Part shown: piece by piece, positions 1 to 9,252 of the stretch | Numbering within the stretch: position 1 is the stretch's first letter | Layout: every line of letters begins with the position of its first letter | NCBI GenBank assembly: GCA_011523845.1 | Contig: WTFV01000204.1 | Span: 1-64,000 of the forward strand | Length of the DNA stretch: 64,000 nt | From: Acidobacteriota bacterium | GTDB lineage: Bacteria; Acidobacteriota; Vicinamibacteria; Vicinamibacterales; UBA8438 | Reading direction: 5' to 3' | Program-made: the position numbers and the translations under genes | The notes under the pieces: model-generated | What the model was told of the DNA's origin: nothing | Databases searched by the model: none | What the model saw: only the letters and a program-made list of their open reading frames with translations

Positions 1-319
1 GCAGTGGCTCTTCGCGCCGGGGCTGCGTTTCGGCGAGCCGGTCGCGGTGCTCGTCTATCGTCCGGGAACCGCCGGCCTGACCATTCCCCGGCTGCTGCGG
101 GAGGTGACGCCGCAGTACACCGCCGAGGCGATGCGGGCTCGGATTCAGGGGACGGTCTGGCTGGACGTCGTCGTTCTGCCGACCGGCGAGGTCGGCGAGG
201 TCACGGTCAGCAAGTCGCTGGATCAGGTGTTCGGCCTCGACGAGCAGGCGATAGAGGCGGCAAGGCAGTGGCTCTTCGCGCCGGGGCTGCGTTTCGGCGA
301 GCCGGTCGCGGTGCTCGTC
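1..319 (+). repeat. Perfect 55-bp direct repeat within the TonB-domain gene
   Basis: Bases 1-55 and 265-319 are identical over 55 bp. The period is 264 bp, exactly 88 codons, so both copies encode the same 18 residues in frame. This is seen directly and indicates a tandem domain duplication that is very recent, or an assembly collapse at the contig edge. Confidence 0.9.
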
Positions 320-349
320 AGCCTCGAGCTGTTCTTCAATCTCCGCTGA
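2..349 (+). CDS. TonB C-terminal domain protein, 3' part only
   Basis: The reading frame is open from base 2 and ends with TGA at 347-349, so the gene begins outside the window. The visible 115 residues hold one full TonB C-terminal-type domain (PRLLREVTPQYTAEAMRAR, then GTVWLDVVVLPTGEVGEV, then the final A..WLFAPG segment). It is preceded by the last 18 residues of what looks like a second copy of the same domain. Such domains normally couple inner-membrane energy to outer-membrane receptors or occur in periplasmic energy-transfer proteins. Product class is clear; the N-terminus and specific role are unknown. Confidence 0.75.
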   Translation, partial: QWLFAPGLRFGEPVAVLVYRPGTAGLTIPRLLREVTPQYTAEAMRARIQGTVWLDVVVLPTGEVGEVTVSKSLDQVFGLDEQAIEAARQWLFAPGLRFGEPVAVLVSLELFFNLR

Positions 350-723
350 ATCGGGCGGGGTCCCTGGCACTCGGGCAGGTCGGCTGACAGCGTGCGGTTC
401 CGGCGCTTCGCCGGCCCGGCTGCCGCGCGCCGTCTCACCACACGTCCCGCGATGCCGGCGGCCCGCGACCCATCATGCCGGCGACACACGTCCCCCGATG
501 CCGGGCGGCAGGCCGGCGGTGTAGCGCCGGCTGTCGGTGGCGCCGGGGATGGCGACACACGTCCGCCATGCCGGCGGCAGGCCGGGACCCCGCGCCGTAC
601 GGGTCTTCGTGCCGCTCGGAGAAAGAAAACGCCCGGCCAGACGCGCAGCCTGACCGGGCGTTCGAGACGGATCCGGGAAGTCGGGGCTCCCGGTCGTCCG
701 GGCTGCGCCCGGACGCTCGACTT
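350..723. other. Gene-free spacer with degenerate repeats
   Basis: No supported gene lies between the TonB fragment and groEL. The spacer holds three imperfect copies of a unit of about 26-35 bp beginning CACACGTCC and continuing into GATGCCGG/CATGCCGGCGGC, at about 439-464, 485-519 and 556-585. It also holds the groEL terminator near 628-662. The ORFs that cross it are Arg/Gly/Pro-rich and lack any family motif. Confidence 0.6.
620..662 (-). terminator. Rho-independent terminator of groES-groEL
   Basis: On the minus strand AACGCCCGGTCAG (662 to 650) pairs with CTGGCCGGGCGTT (640 to 628), with one G-U pair and a 9-nt loop, and is followed by a T-rich run (GTTTTCTTTCT). It sits about 60 bp downstream of the groEL stop, as expected for the end of the operon. 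Confidence 0.85.
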
Positions 724-2361
<1,638 letters not shown>

Positions 2362-2401
2362 TATTCTCGAACTCCAATCACTGAAACGCGGATGGTTGCG
2401 G

Positions 2402-2701
2402 CTAGTCGGTCTCGATGACGCCGAGGATCTCGTCCTCGCGCATGATCAGGAACTCGTCCCCTTCCAGCTTGATCTCCTGGCCGGAGTACTTGCCGAACAG
2501 CACCGTGTCGCCGGCCTGGACGTCGAGCGGGGTCACCGTGCCGTCGTCCTTGATCTTGCCCTTGCCGACCGCGATCACCTTCCCCTGCTGCGGCTTCTCC
2601 TTGGCCGTGTCCGGGATGATGATGCCGCCGACCTGCTGTTCGCCTTCCTCGATGCGCTCGACGATGATGCGGTCGTGAAGTGGTCGTACCTTGACAGCCA
2701 T
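2402..2701 (-). CDS. groS: 10-kDa co-chaperonin GroES
   Basis: Heptameric lid of the GroEL chamber. The 99-residue product has the family pattern MAVKVRPLHDRIIVERIEEGEQQVGGIIIPDTAKEKP, with the mobile loop that contacts GroEL in its middle, and ends with LGVIETD. It is the first gene of the groES-groEL operon. A leader of about 110 nt separates it from a promoter and a CIRCE-like inverted repeat. Confidence 0.99.
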   Translation of the reverse strand: MAVKVRPLHDRIIVERIEEGEQQVGGIIIPDTAKEKPQQGKVIAVGKGKIKDDGTVTPLDVQAGDTVLFGKYSGQEIKLEGDEFLIMREDEILGVIETD

Positions 2702-2793
2702 GAACTCTGCTACTCCCTTCGTGAGGATCCCTGCGTGAGAACTCGACCGGGCGGCGCGAGTCTCCTGCGCGCGGCCGCCCCTGCATGGTGGCG

Positions 2794-2820
2794 TTAGCAG
2801 TCACCCACCGAGTCTGCTAT
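2794..2820. promoter_or_regulatory. CIRCE-like (HrcA) operator, degenerate
   Basis: The arms TTAGCAGTC (2794-2802) and GTCTGCTAT (2812-2820) are separated by exactly 9 bp, the spacing of the HrcA operator TTAGCACTC-N9-GAGTGCTAA. The left arm differs from consensus at one position and the right arm at three. The element overlaps the last bases of the groES -10 box, where a repressor would block transcription. Position and spacing argue for function; the weak right arm argues for caution. Confidence 0.5.
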
Positions 2821-2848
2821 TGTAGCGGCCGGGCGGGACGGGCGTCAA
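2819..2848 (-). promoter_or_regulatory. groES-groEL promoter (-35 TTGACG, -10 TACAAT)
   Basis: Read on the minus strand, TTGACG (2848-2843), an 18-bp spacer and TACAAT (2824-2819) make a near-consensus housekeeping sigma promoter about 120 bp upstream of groES. The -10 box abuts the CIRCE-like repeat. Confidence 0.8.
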
Positions 2849-2874
2849 GGCGGGGAGGGATGCCGGGCTGCCGA

Positions 2875-3084
2875 TCAGCCCGTGTGCTTCAGGCGATGCG
2901 CGGCGATCTTCCGACTGAGGGTGTTGCGGTGGATGCCCAGGAGGCTCGCGGCGTCCCCCACTCTGCCGTTCGATTTCTCGAGCGCGCGGCTGATGAACCG
3001 CTTTTCGATCTCGCGTTGCGCGTCCTCGTAGCGGATACCCCGGGTCAGCATCTCGTCGACCAGGCGGTCGAGTTCCTCGCGCAC
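2875..3084 (-). CDS. Small Fis-type helix-turn-helix protein
   Basis: A 69-residue product from GTG at 3084, 11 nt after the purC stop; an in-frame ATG lies 11 codons further on. The C-terminal half is a Fis/NtrC-type DNA-binding HTH (RALEKSNGRVGDAASLLGIHRNTLSRKI), preceded by a short amphipathic helix that could dimerise. There is no receiver or AAA+ domain. It is probably co-transcribed with purC, and its targets cannot be deduced. The frame stays open upstream inside purC, but that part shows no family similarity. Confidence 0.75.
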   Translation of the reverse strand: MREELDRLVDEMLTRGIRYEDAQREIEKRFISRALEKSNGRVGDAASLLGIHRNTLSRKIAAHRLKHTG

Positions 3085-3095
3085 GGCGTCGCGTC

Positions 3096-4016
3096 CTAGG
3101 CAGGAGCGTCCAGGTCGCGGCCGGCCAGCAGGCGGTAGGCCTCGACGTACTTCAGGCGCGTGTTGTCGACGACGTCGTCCGGAAGCACCGGCGCGGGCGG
3201 CTTCCGATCCCACTCGATGCGGTCCAGGTAGTCTCGAACGTATTGCTTGTCGAAGCTCGGCTGCGGCCCGCCCGCCTCGTAGCGCTCGGCCGGCCAGAAC
3301 CGCGACGAGTCGGGGGTCAGCACCTCGTCGATGAGCAGGACCTCGTCGCGGCCCCCCGGTCCGGCGACGATCCCGAACTCGAACTTCGTGTCCGCCACGA
3401 TGATTCCCTGCGCGGCAGCGTGGGCGGCGCCGTGCTCGTAGAGCGCGAGGGTGAGCGCGCGCAGCCGCGCGACGAGGTCCGAGCCGACGAGACGGCCGGC
3501 CTCGGCTTCGCTGATGTTGATGTCGTGTCCGGTCTCCGCCTTGGTGGCCGGGGTGAAGATCGGTTCCGGCAGGCGGTCCGACTCCCGCAGTCCCGCCGGA
3601 AGCTGGACGCCGCAGACGCGCCCGCCGCGCTGGTACTCCTTCCAGCCCGAGCCCGACAGGTACCCGCGGGCCACGCACTCGATGGGAATCGGCTTCGTGC
3701 GCCGTACCAGCATGGAGCGGCCGGCGAGCAGCTCCGCGTGCGCACGGAGCGACTCCGGATACTCGCCGGGATCGGTCGAGACCACGTGGTTGCCGACGAG
3801 CTGCCCCGTGCGGCCGAACCAGAACGCCGACAGTTGCGTCAGGACGCGTCCCTTGTCCGGAACCGCGGAGCCGAGCACCACGTCGTACGCGGAGATCCGG
3901 TCGGTGGCGACCATGAGCAGGTGCTCGCCGACCTCGTACATGTCGCGGACCTTGCCGCGGCGATGCACCGCGATGCCGTCAAGGGACGTCTCGAAGACCG
4001 AAGCGCTGGATGACAA
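3096..4016 (-). CDS. purC: Phosphoribosylaminoimidazole-succinocarboxamide synthase
   Basis: Joins aspartate to CAIR with ATP to give SAICAR in de novo purine synthesis. The 306-residue product has the long-form PurC pattern: HRRGKVRDMYEVGEHLLMVATDRISAYD near the N-terminus, RGYLSGSGWKEYQ, and TPDSSRFWPAERYE. The start is TTG at 4016 with a GAGGG Shine-Dalgarno 6 nt upstream; no in-frame ATG lies near the conserved start. No other pur gene is in the window. The Fis-like gene follows directly. Confidence 0.96.
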   Translation of the reverse strand: MSSSASVFETSLDGIAVHRRGKVRDMYEVGEHLLMVATDRISAYDVVLGSAVPDKGRVLTQLSAFWFGRTGQLVGNHVVSTDPGEYPESLRAHAELLAGRSMLVRRTKPIPIECVARGYLSGSGWKEYQRGGRVCGVQLPAGLRESDRLPEPIFTPATKAETGHDINISEAEAGRLVGSDLVARLRALTLALYEHGAAHAAAQGIIVADTKFEFGIVAGPGGRDEVLLIDEVLTPDSSRFWPAERYEAGGPQPSFDKQYVRDYLDRIEWDRKPPAPVLPDDVVDNTRLKYVEAYRLLAGRDLDAPA

Positions 4017-4102
4017 ACGGGACCCTCGTGCCGGGACGAATGCAATAGCTTACCGGGACGACCGGGTGACGGCAAAACGAAATGTAGTACGGTCGGTTCC
4101 GC

Positions 4103-5155
4103 ATGCGGAAACACTTGCGGACGACAGGCGTCGGCCTGATCGGAGCGGGCCTGATGGCGTTCGTGCTGCGCGGGGCCGATCTCGGTCGCGTGGCGGAGGC
4201 GATGCTGAGCGCCCGGCTCGACCTGATCGGGCTCGCCGTGCTGGCGATGGTGGCCACCTACGTGGCGCGGGCCATACGCTGGTGCCACCTCCTCGAGCCG
4301 CTGGGCCGGGTCCATCTCGGGGTCGCGTTGCGGGCGACGGTCATGGGCTTCGCCGCGACCGCCATGCTGCCGGGACGCGTCGGCGAGCTGCTCAGGCCGT
4401 ACGTGCTGGCCCGTCGGGAGCGGCTCAGCGTGAGCGCGGCGATCGGGACGGTAGTGCTGGAGCGGCTGCTCGATCTGGCGGTGATCCTGATGATCTTCGG
4501 GATCTGTGTCCTGACGTTCGAACCGCGGGCCGGCGTCGAGAGTGACGGGCTGCTTTCCGCGCTGCATGCCGGTGCGCTCGTCGCCGCCGGACTCGCCCTC
4601 GCAACGCTGGGACTGGCGTGCGCCGCGGCCGCGAGCCCCGCGGGAGTCGGCCGCGGGGTGGCGCGGGTGACGTCGCTGCTGCCCGCAGGCCTGTCGCAGC
4701 GGCTCGCGCAGCTCTCGCACCGTTTCTCCGAAGGGCTCGGGGTGATGCGGCGGCCGGGCCCGCTCGTGTGGGCGATGCTGTGGACCGCAGTCGTCTGGAT
4801 GTCGATAACGGCCGGCCTCTGGTTCGTGTCGGTGGCCTTCGACATCGACATGTCGCCGGCCGGCGCCGGCATCGTGCTGGTGCTGGTGGTGCTGGGTGTG
4901 GCGGTGCCGACCCCGGCCGGCGTCGGCGGCTACCACGCCGCCTTCCAGGTCGGGGCCACGACGCTCTTCGCCGCGAGCGCCGAAAACGCGGTGGGAGCGG
5001 GACTCGTGGCGCACGCCATCTCCTTTCTGCCGGTCACGCTGGCGGGCCTGGTCATCATGGGGTACGAAGGGGTCCGGCTGGCGGGCATACGGCAACTGGT
5101 CGGCGCCGCCGCGGAAGACTCGGGGTCCGGCGACGAGAAGGGGCTGCGCGCATGA
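4103..5155 (+). CDS. Lysylphosphatidylglycerol synthase TM-domain/YbhN-like membrane protein
   Basis: A 350-residue polytopic protein with about eight hydrophobic segments and the family marks of the flippase-like domain: LLEPLGRVHLGVALRATVMGFAATAMLPGRVGELLRPYVLARRE split over the first third, and VPTPAGVGGYHAAFQ in the last third. Family members are thought to move lipid-linked or amphiphilic substrates across the inner membrane, but the substrate is unknown here. It lacks the soluble aminoacyl-transferase domain of MprF. Its stop overlaps the start of nrdR, so the two are coupled. Confidence 0.85.
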   Translation: MRKHLRTTGVGLIGAGLMAFVLRGADLGRVAEAMLSARLDLIGLAVLAMVATYVARAIRWCHLLEPLGRVHLGVALRATVMGFAATAMLPGRVGELLRPYVLARRERLSVSAAIGTVVLERLLDLAVILMIFGICVLTFEPRAGVESDGLLSALHAGALVAAGLALATLGLACAAAASPAGVGRGVARVTSLLPAGLSQRLAQLSHRFSEGLGVMRRPGPLVWAMLWTAVVWMSITAGLWFVSVAFDIDMSPAGAGIVLVLVVLGVAVPTPAGVGGYHAAFQVGATTLFAASAENAVGAGLVAHAISFLPVTLAGLVIMGYEGVRLAGIRQLVGAAAEDSGSGDEKGLRA

Positions 5156-5664
5156 AGTGTCCGTTCTGCGGTCACCTGGACGACCGGGTGGTCGATTCTC
5201 GCGAGAGCCGCGAGGGAGACGCCATCCGACGCCGCCGGGAGTGCGCCCGCTGCGAGCGCCGGTTCACCAGCTACGAGCGGATCGACGAGATCCCGTACAT
5301 GGTCGTCAAGAAGGACGGCACGCGGGAGCGCTTCGAACGACAGAAGGTGATCGCGGGGATGCTGAAGGCGTGCGAGAAGCGCCCCGTGAGCGTCGCCGTT
5401 CTCGAGTCGGTGGCCAATCGGGTCGAGACCGCGCTGCACGAGCGGCCCGACAAGGAGATGTCCGCCGAGGCGGTCGGCGCCTTCGTGATGGAGGAGCTCA
5501 GGACGCTCGACAAGGTGGCCTATGTGCGGTTCGCGTCCGTCTACCGCGATTTCCGTGACATCGGAGAGTTCATGGCGGAGCTCAAGGGACTGCTCGACGG
5601 CCAGGAGGAGAAGGAGAGCGGCGACGCTCGAGCCGCGCCTCGATCGTCCGATCCGGGGGAATGA
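5152..5664 (+). CDS. nrdR: Transcriptional repressor NrdR
   Basis: Zn-ribbon/ATP-cone repressor of ribonucleotide reductase genes. The product has 170 residues. The zinc ribbon is at 2-34 (CPFC and CARC pairs, then RRFTSYER) and the ATP-cone follows from about residue 49 (VVKKDGTRERFERQKVIAGMLKACEKRPV). The tail beyond residue 150 is acidic/Ser-rich and unconserved, and its codons overlap the 3' end of ftcD on the other strand. No nrd gene or NrdR box was seen in the window. Confidence 0.96.
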   Translation: MKCPFCGHLDDRVVDSRESREGDAIRRRRECARCERRFTSYERIDEIPYMVVKKDGTRERFERQKVIAGMLKACEKRPVSVAVLESVANRVETALHERPDKEMSAEAVGAFVMEELRTLDKVAYVRFASVYRDFRDIGEFMAELKGLLDGQEEKESGDARAAPRSSDPGE

Positions 5665-6514
5665 CGTCGAGCATGGGCCTTCCGCCCGCCGAACCGTCCA
5701 CCGCTTCCCGCGGGACCAGCCCGATCAGTTCCGTTCCGGCGATCTCGATCCGGTGGCGCGCCGCCTCCCGGGCCACGCCCGCCAGCGCCGCCGACAGCGG
5801 GGTGCGCCGGTAGTCGGTCAGGTTCATCGACACCTGGACGAGGTTCCGCCGCGGTGACGACAGGCGGACGCCGATGGCCTTGACGTGCGGCAGCCCGCCA
5901 CCGCTCGCCCTGACCGTTCGGGCGATCCGGCGCGCGAGGTCGATGTCGTCGGATGCGAGGTCGACGTTGAACGCAATCAGGGGGCCCCGCGCCCCGATTG
6001 CCGCTGCTCCGGCCGACGGATGGGGCCGCGGCGGGCCGAAGTCCGGTCTCCACGCCGGTTGGGACAGCTTCGCTCCGAGGCCTTCGAACTGACCGCGCCG
6101 CAGGTGCTCCAGGCGGCGGCGGGCGGGCGCCGTGGCGGCCTCTTCGTACAGCAGGACCGGCACCTGCAGGCGCTCCGCCACGTCCCGGCCGGTCGCGTGC
6201 GCGAGATCGATGCAGGCCGCCATCGGCGTGCCGCCGAGAGGCACGAACGGCACGACGTCGACCGCGCCGATGCGCGGGTGCTCGCCCCGGTGCCGGCGCA
6301 GGTCGATGCGTTCCACCGCCACGTCGAAGAGTCGCAGGACGGCCTCGCGCAGCGGGTCCGCCTCGCCGGCGAGGGTGATGACCGTCCGGTTGTGGGAGGG
6401 GTCGGACGACCAGTCCAGCACCCGGACGTCCGGTACCTTCCCGATCGCCTCGAGCGCTGCCCGCACGACGTCGGTCCGGCGCCCCTCGCTGATGTTCGGA
6501 ACGGCTTCGATCAT
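5582..6514 (-). CDS. ftcD: Glutamate formimidoyltransferase
   Basis: Transfers the formimino group between N-formimino-glutamate and tetrahydrofolate, usually the last step of one histidine degradation route. The 310-residue product starts MIEAVPNISEGRR at ATG 6514 and carries the active-site region HRGEHPRIGAVDVVPFVP and the C-terminal subdomain VNLTDY-like MNLTDYRRTP. It lacks the cyclodeaminase domain of the animal fusion enzyme. No other hut gene is near. Its last 83 bp are antisense to nrdR. The frame stays open upstream of ATG 6514 to 6973, but that stretch has no family similarity. Confidence 0.93.
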   Translation of the reverse strand: MIEAVPNISEGRRTDVVRAALEAIGKVPDVRVLDWSSDPSHNRTVITLAGEADPLREAVLRLFDVAVERIDLRRHRGEHPRIGAVDVVPFVPLGGTPMAACIDLAHATGRDVAERLQVPVLLYEEAATAPARRRLEHLRRGQFEGLGAKLSQPAWRPDFGPPRPHPSAGAAAIGARGPLIAFNVDLASDDIDLARRIARTVRASGGGLPHVKAIGVRLSSPRRNLVQVSMNLTDYRRTPLSAALAGVAREAARHRIEIAGTELIGLVPREAVDGSAGGRPMLDVIPPDRTIEARLERRRSPSPPGRRAVP

Positions 6515-6782
6515 CCGGTACGGCCGTTGACGGCCCTGCGCCTCTTCCCCATAATCGCACCACGCCGCAGGAAACCGCACGGATGACGCCGGGCCGGCGC
6601 CGGCCGTTCCGCCCGACCAGGCGCCGGAGGATCGAAGGACCGTACCCGCCGGGGCCGATGCACACTCCAGGAGCCCGTCGTGAAACGCCGCGGTGCATCG
6701 AGGTCGCCGTCCGAATGCCGTGGGGCTCCTGCCGCGGGTTCCCGCAATTCGATGCCGCCGGCCGGCGCCCGGACCGCACCCG

Positions 6783-7253
6783 ATGATGCCCAGGTTGGCG
6801 TTGGTGTGCGCAACGGTCGGGTACGTCGGTCTGGCACCCGTCGCACCCGGAACGTGGGGCTCGGCGGCGGGCGTCGGCCTGCTGCTCCTGGTACGCCTGA
6901 CCGGAGAGCCGGCGGCGGAGGCGTTGCTGCTCGCCGCGGTGCTCGCCTGCGGCGTCTGGTCGGCGACCCTCACCGAGCGTCGCTACGGTCGTCCCGATCC
7001 GGGAGCCATCGTCATCGACGAGGTCGCCGGCATGCTCATCGCGTTGTTCTGGGTGCCGGTCACCTGGGCGGGCCTCCTCGTCGGTTTCCTGGCGTTCAGG
7101 ATCTTCGACATCGTCAAGCCGTTTCCCGCCGCCGCGGCCGAGCGCCTGCCCGCGGGTTGGGGGGTGATGGCGGATGACGTGGTGGCGGGACTCTACGCCT
7201 GGGTGACGGTTCGCGCGCTGGCCGCCGTCGTGCCGTGGGTGACGGCAGGATGA
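6783..7253 (+). CDS. pgpA: Phosphatidylglycerophosphatase A
   Basis: Removes the phosphate from phosphatidylglycerophosphate to give phosphatidylglycerol in the inner membrane. The 156-residue protein has the family core: GLAPVAPGTWGS near the N-terminus, the acidic VIDEVAGMLIAL motif near residue 80, and FRIFDIVKPFP. There are about four membrane segments. A longer in-frame version from 6693 is possible, but the conserved region begins just after the ATG pair at 6783/6786. The stop overlaps the cinA start (ATGA). Confidence 0.9.
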   Translation: MMPRLALVCATVGYVGLAPVAPGTWGSAAGVGLLLLVRLTGEPAAEALLLAAVLACGVWSATLTERRYGRPDPGAIVIDEVAGMLIALFWVPVTWAGLLVGFLAFRIFDIVKPFPAAAAERLPAGWGVMADDVVAGLYAWVTVRALAAVVPWVTAG

Positions 7254-8539
7254 CGGGGGAGCGCGCCGCGAGCCCGTCGACCGCCGTGGTCGTCGCCGTC
7301 GGGTCGGAGCTGCTGACGCCGCACAAGAGCGACACCAACTCGCTGTTCATCACCGAGCGGCTCAACGCGATCGGGATCGGCGTCGTCCAGAAGCTGGTCG
7401 CCGGGGACGAGCCGACAGGTCTGGCGCGGGCCCTGCGCTACGCGATGAGCGTGGCCGACCTCGTCATCGTGACCGGGGGGCTCGGGCCGACGGCGGACGA
7501 TGTGACGCGGGACGTCGCGGCGGAGCTGCTGGGCGCGCCGCTCGAGGAGTCCGCCGCCATCGTCGAAGCGATTCGCGCCCGGTTCACGGCGCGCGGTCTG
7601 GAGATGCCGGAGATCAACCGCCGGCAGGCGGCGGTGCCGCGCGGGGCGGAGATCCTGGAGAATCCCGGGGGAACCGCCCCCGGGCTCTGGCTGACCGCGG
7701 GCAATTCCCGGCTGGTGCTGTTGCCCGGACCCCCGCGCGAGCTGCGGCCGATGTTCGATCGCCTGGTGACCCGCCGGCTGGCGTCCGCGGCCGGGGGGCG
7801 GCGGGTCCAGCGACGGGTGATCCGGACGACGGGACGGACCGAATCCCACGTCGACGAGCTGGCCAGACCGATCTACGAGCCGTTGGCCGCGGGGCAGCCG
7901 CCGGTGGAGACGACGATCCTCGCGTCTCTGGGGCAGATCGACCTGCACATGTCGACGGTCGGCGCCGATCCCGAGGCGGGCGCCCGCGCCCTCGATGCGG
8001 CGGTGGGCGAGCTGGCCGGTACGCTCGGCGGTTGCGTCGTCAGCACGGACGGACGATCTCTGCCGGAGGTCGTGGGCGAGCTGTTGCGGGGACGCGGTGC
8101 GCGCGTCGCGGTCGCCGAATCGTGCACCGGCGGGCTGATCGCGTCGCGGCTGACGGACGTGCCGGGCAGCTCCGCCTACGTCCATGCGGGCTGGGTCCTC
8201 TACAGCAACGAGGCGAAGGTGGCCCTGGGGGTCGCGTCCGAGCTGATCGAGACCCACGGCGCCGTCAGCGAGCCGGTCGCCGAGGCGATGGCGGTGGCGG
8301 CGCGCGCGGCAGCGGGCGTCGAGTTCGGCCTGGCGGTGACCGGGATCGCCGGTCCGGGTGGAGCGACGCCGGCCAAGCCGGTCGGCACGGTGTGCCTGGC
8401 GCTGGCCGGGTCGGAGGCTTCGCCAAGGGTCCGGCGGGTCCGGCTCCCCGGCGACCGCGAGCGGGTGAAGTTCCAGGCGTCGCAGGCCGCCCTCGACCTG
8501 CTCCGCCGCGCACTGCTGCGCGGCGCGACGGGTTCCTGA
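7250..8539 (+). CDS. cinA: CinA family protein (competence/damage-inducible)
   Basis: A 429-residue, two-domain enzyme. The N-terminal molybdopterin-binding-like domain holds VVAVGSELLTPHKSDTNS and TGGLGPTADDVT. The C-terminal PncC-type nicotinamide-nucleotide amidase domain holds VAVAESCTGGLIASRLTDVPGS and TGIAGPGGATPAKPVGT. Together these domains salvage or clear damaged pyridine nucleotides (ADP-ribose pyrophosphatase plus NMN deamidase). ATG 7250 overlapping the pgpA stop is preferred to GTG 7235. Confidence 0.96.
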   Translation: MTGERAASPSTAVVVAVGSELLTPHKSDTNSLFITERLNAIGIGVVQKLVAGDEPTGLARALRYAMSVADLVIVTGGLGPTADDVTRDVAAELLGAPLEESAAIVEAIRARFTARGLEMPEINRRQAAVPRGAEILENPGGTAPGLWLTAGNSRLVLLPGPPRELRPMFDRLVTRRLASAAGGRRVQRRVIRTTGRTESHVDELARPIYEPLAAGQPPVETTILASLGQIDLHMSTVGADPEAGARALDAAVGELAGTLGGCVVSTDGRSLPEVVGELLRGRGARVAVAESCTGGLIASRLTDVPGSSAYVHAGWVLYSNEAKVALGVASELIETHGAVSEPVAEAMAVAARAAAGVEFGLAVTGIAGPGGATPAKPVGTVCLALAGSEASPRVRRVRLPGDRERVKFQASQAALDLLRRALLRGATGS

Positions 8540-8543
8540 TCCG

Positions 8544-9125
8544 GTGCGTCTGTTCTTCGCCGTCGATCTCGACAAGCCGGCGCGCGCGGTCGCCGAGCAG
8601 GCCGGCGGATCGCTGGCGAGCCGCGCCGCGCGCGCCGGGGCAGCCGTGCGCTGGGCGAAGCCGGCGGGGCTGCACCTGACCCTGGCGTTTCTCGGCGAGG
8701 TCCATGGTGGCCGCGTCGAGCGCATCAGCGCCCTGGGCGCCGTCCCGTTCGAGCAGCCGCCCTTCGAGCTCTCCCTGTCGGAGGCGGGCGTGTTTCCTCC
8801 GCGGGGTGCGCCCCGCGTGATCTGGATCGGACCGGGGCGGGGCGGCGCGGAGGTCGTGAACCTGTCGCGGCGCCTGTGGGGCCGCCTCGCCGGCGCCGGC
8901 TGCGGACCGGCCCCGACCCGATTCGATCCGCACGTCACGCTGGGTCGCGTGCGCCGGGCGCGAGCGGGGGAGGGCCGCCGCCTCCGAGCCCTGCTGGCCG
9001 AGACCGTGCTGCCCGCGATCGCCTGGACCGTCGACCACGTCTCGCTGTACGAGAGCCGCCCCGGACCGGGCGGCTCGACCTACCGTCGCCTGGCGACGGC
9101 GGCGCTCCGGGGCGGCACGGCGTGA
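8544..9125 (+). CDS. thpR: RNA 2',3'-cyclic phosphodiesterase (2H superfamily)
   Basis: Opens 2',3'-cyclic phosphate ends of RNA; the family was first described as 2'-5' RNA ligase. The 193-residue protein starts at GTG (VRLFFAVDLDKP). It has the two catalytic HxTx motifs, HLTL at His44 and HVTL at His130, in the usual places. It lies 4 bp after cinA, so it is co-transcribed. Confidence 0.94.
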   Translation: MRLFFAVDLDKPARAVAEQAGGSLASRAARAGAAVRWAKPAGLHLTLAFLGEVHGGRVERISALGAVPFEQPPFELSLSEAGVFPPRGAPRVIWIGPGRGGAEVVNLSRRLWGRLAGAGCGPAPTRFDPHVTLGRVRRARAGEGRRLRALLAETVLPAIAWTVDHVSLYESRPGPGGSTYRRLATAALRGGTA

Positions 9126-9252
9126 CTCCTTCGAGCGGCGAGATCGGGCATACTCGGTACGCGTTGCGCATCGAGCCGCGACGCCCGGCGCCGGTGCAGC
9201 GCGAACTGCGCCCGCGACCGGGGCTCCATACCAGGCTGTACCGCGGGAGGTC

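Noticed and set aside
350..585. CRISPR array, suggested by the repeated CACACGTCC units
   Set aside because: The units are imperfect, only three in number and irregularly spaced, with no cas gene nearby.
6515..6782. N-terminal extension of ftcD or a small gene in the ftcD-pgpA gap
   Set aside because: Frames here lack similarity and start signals. FtcD similarity begins exactly at ATG 6514.
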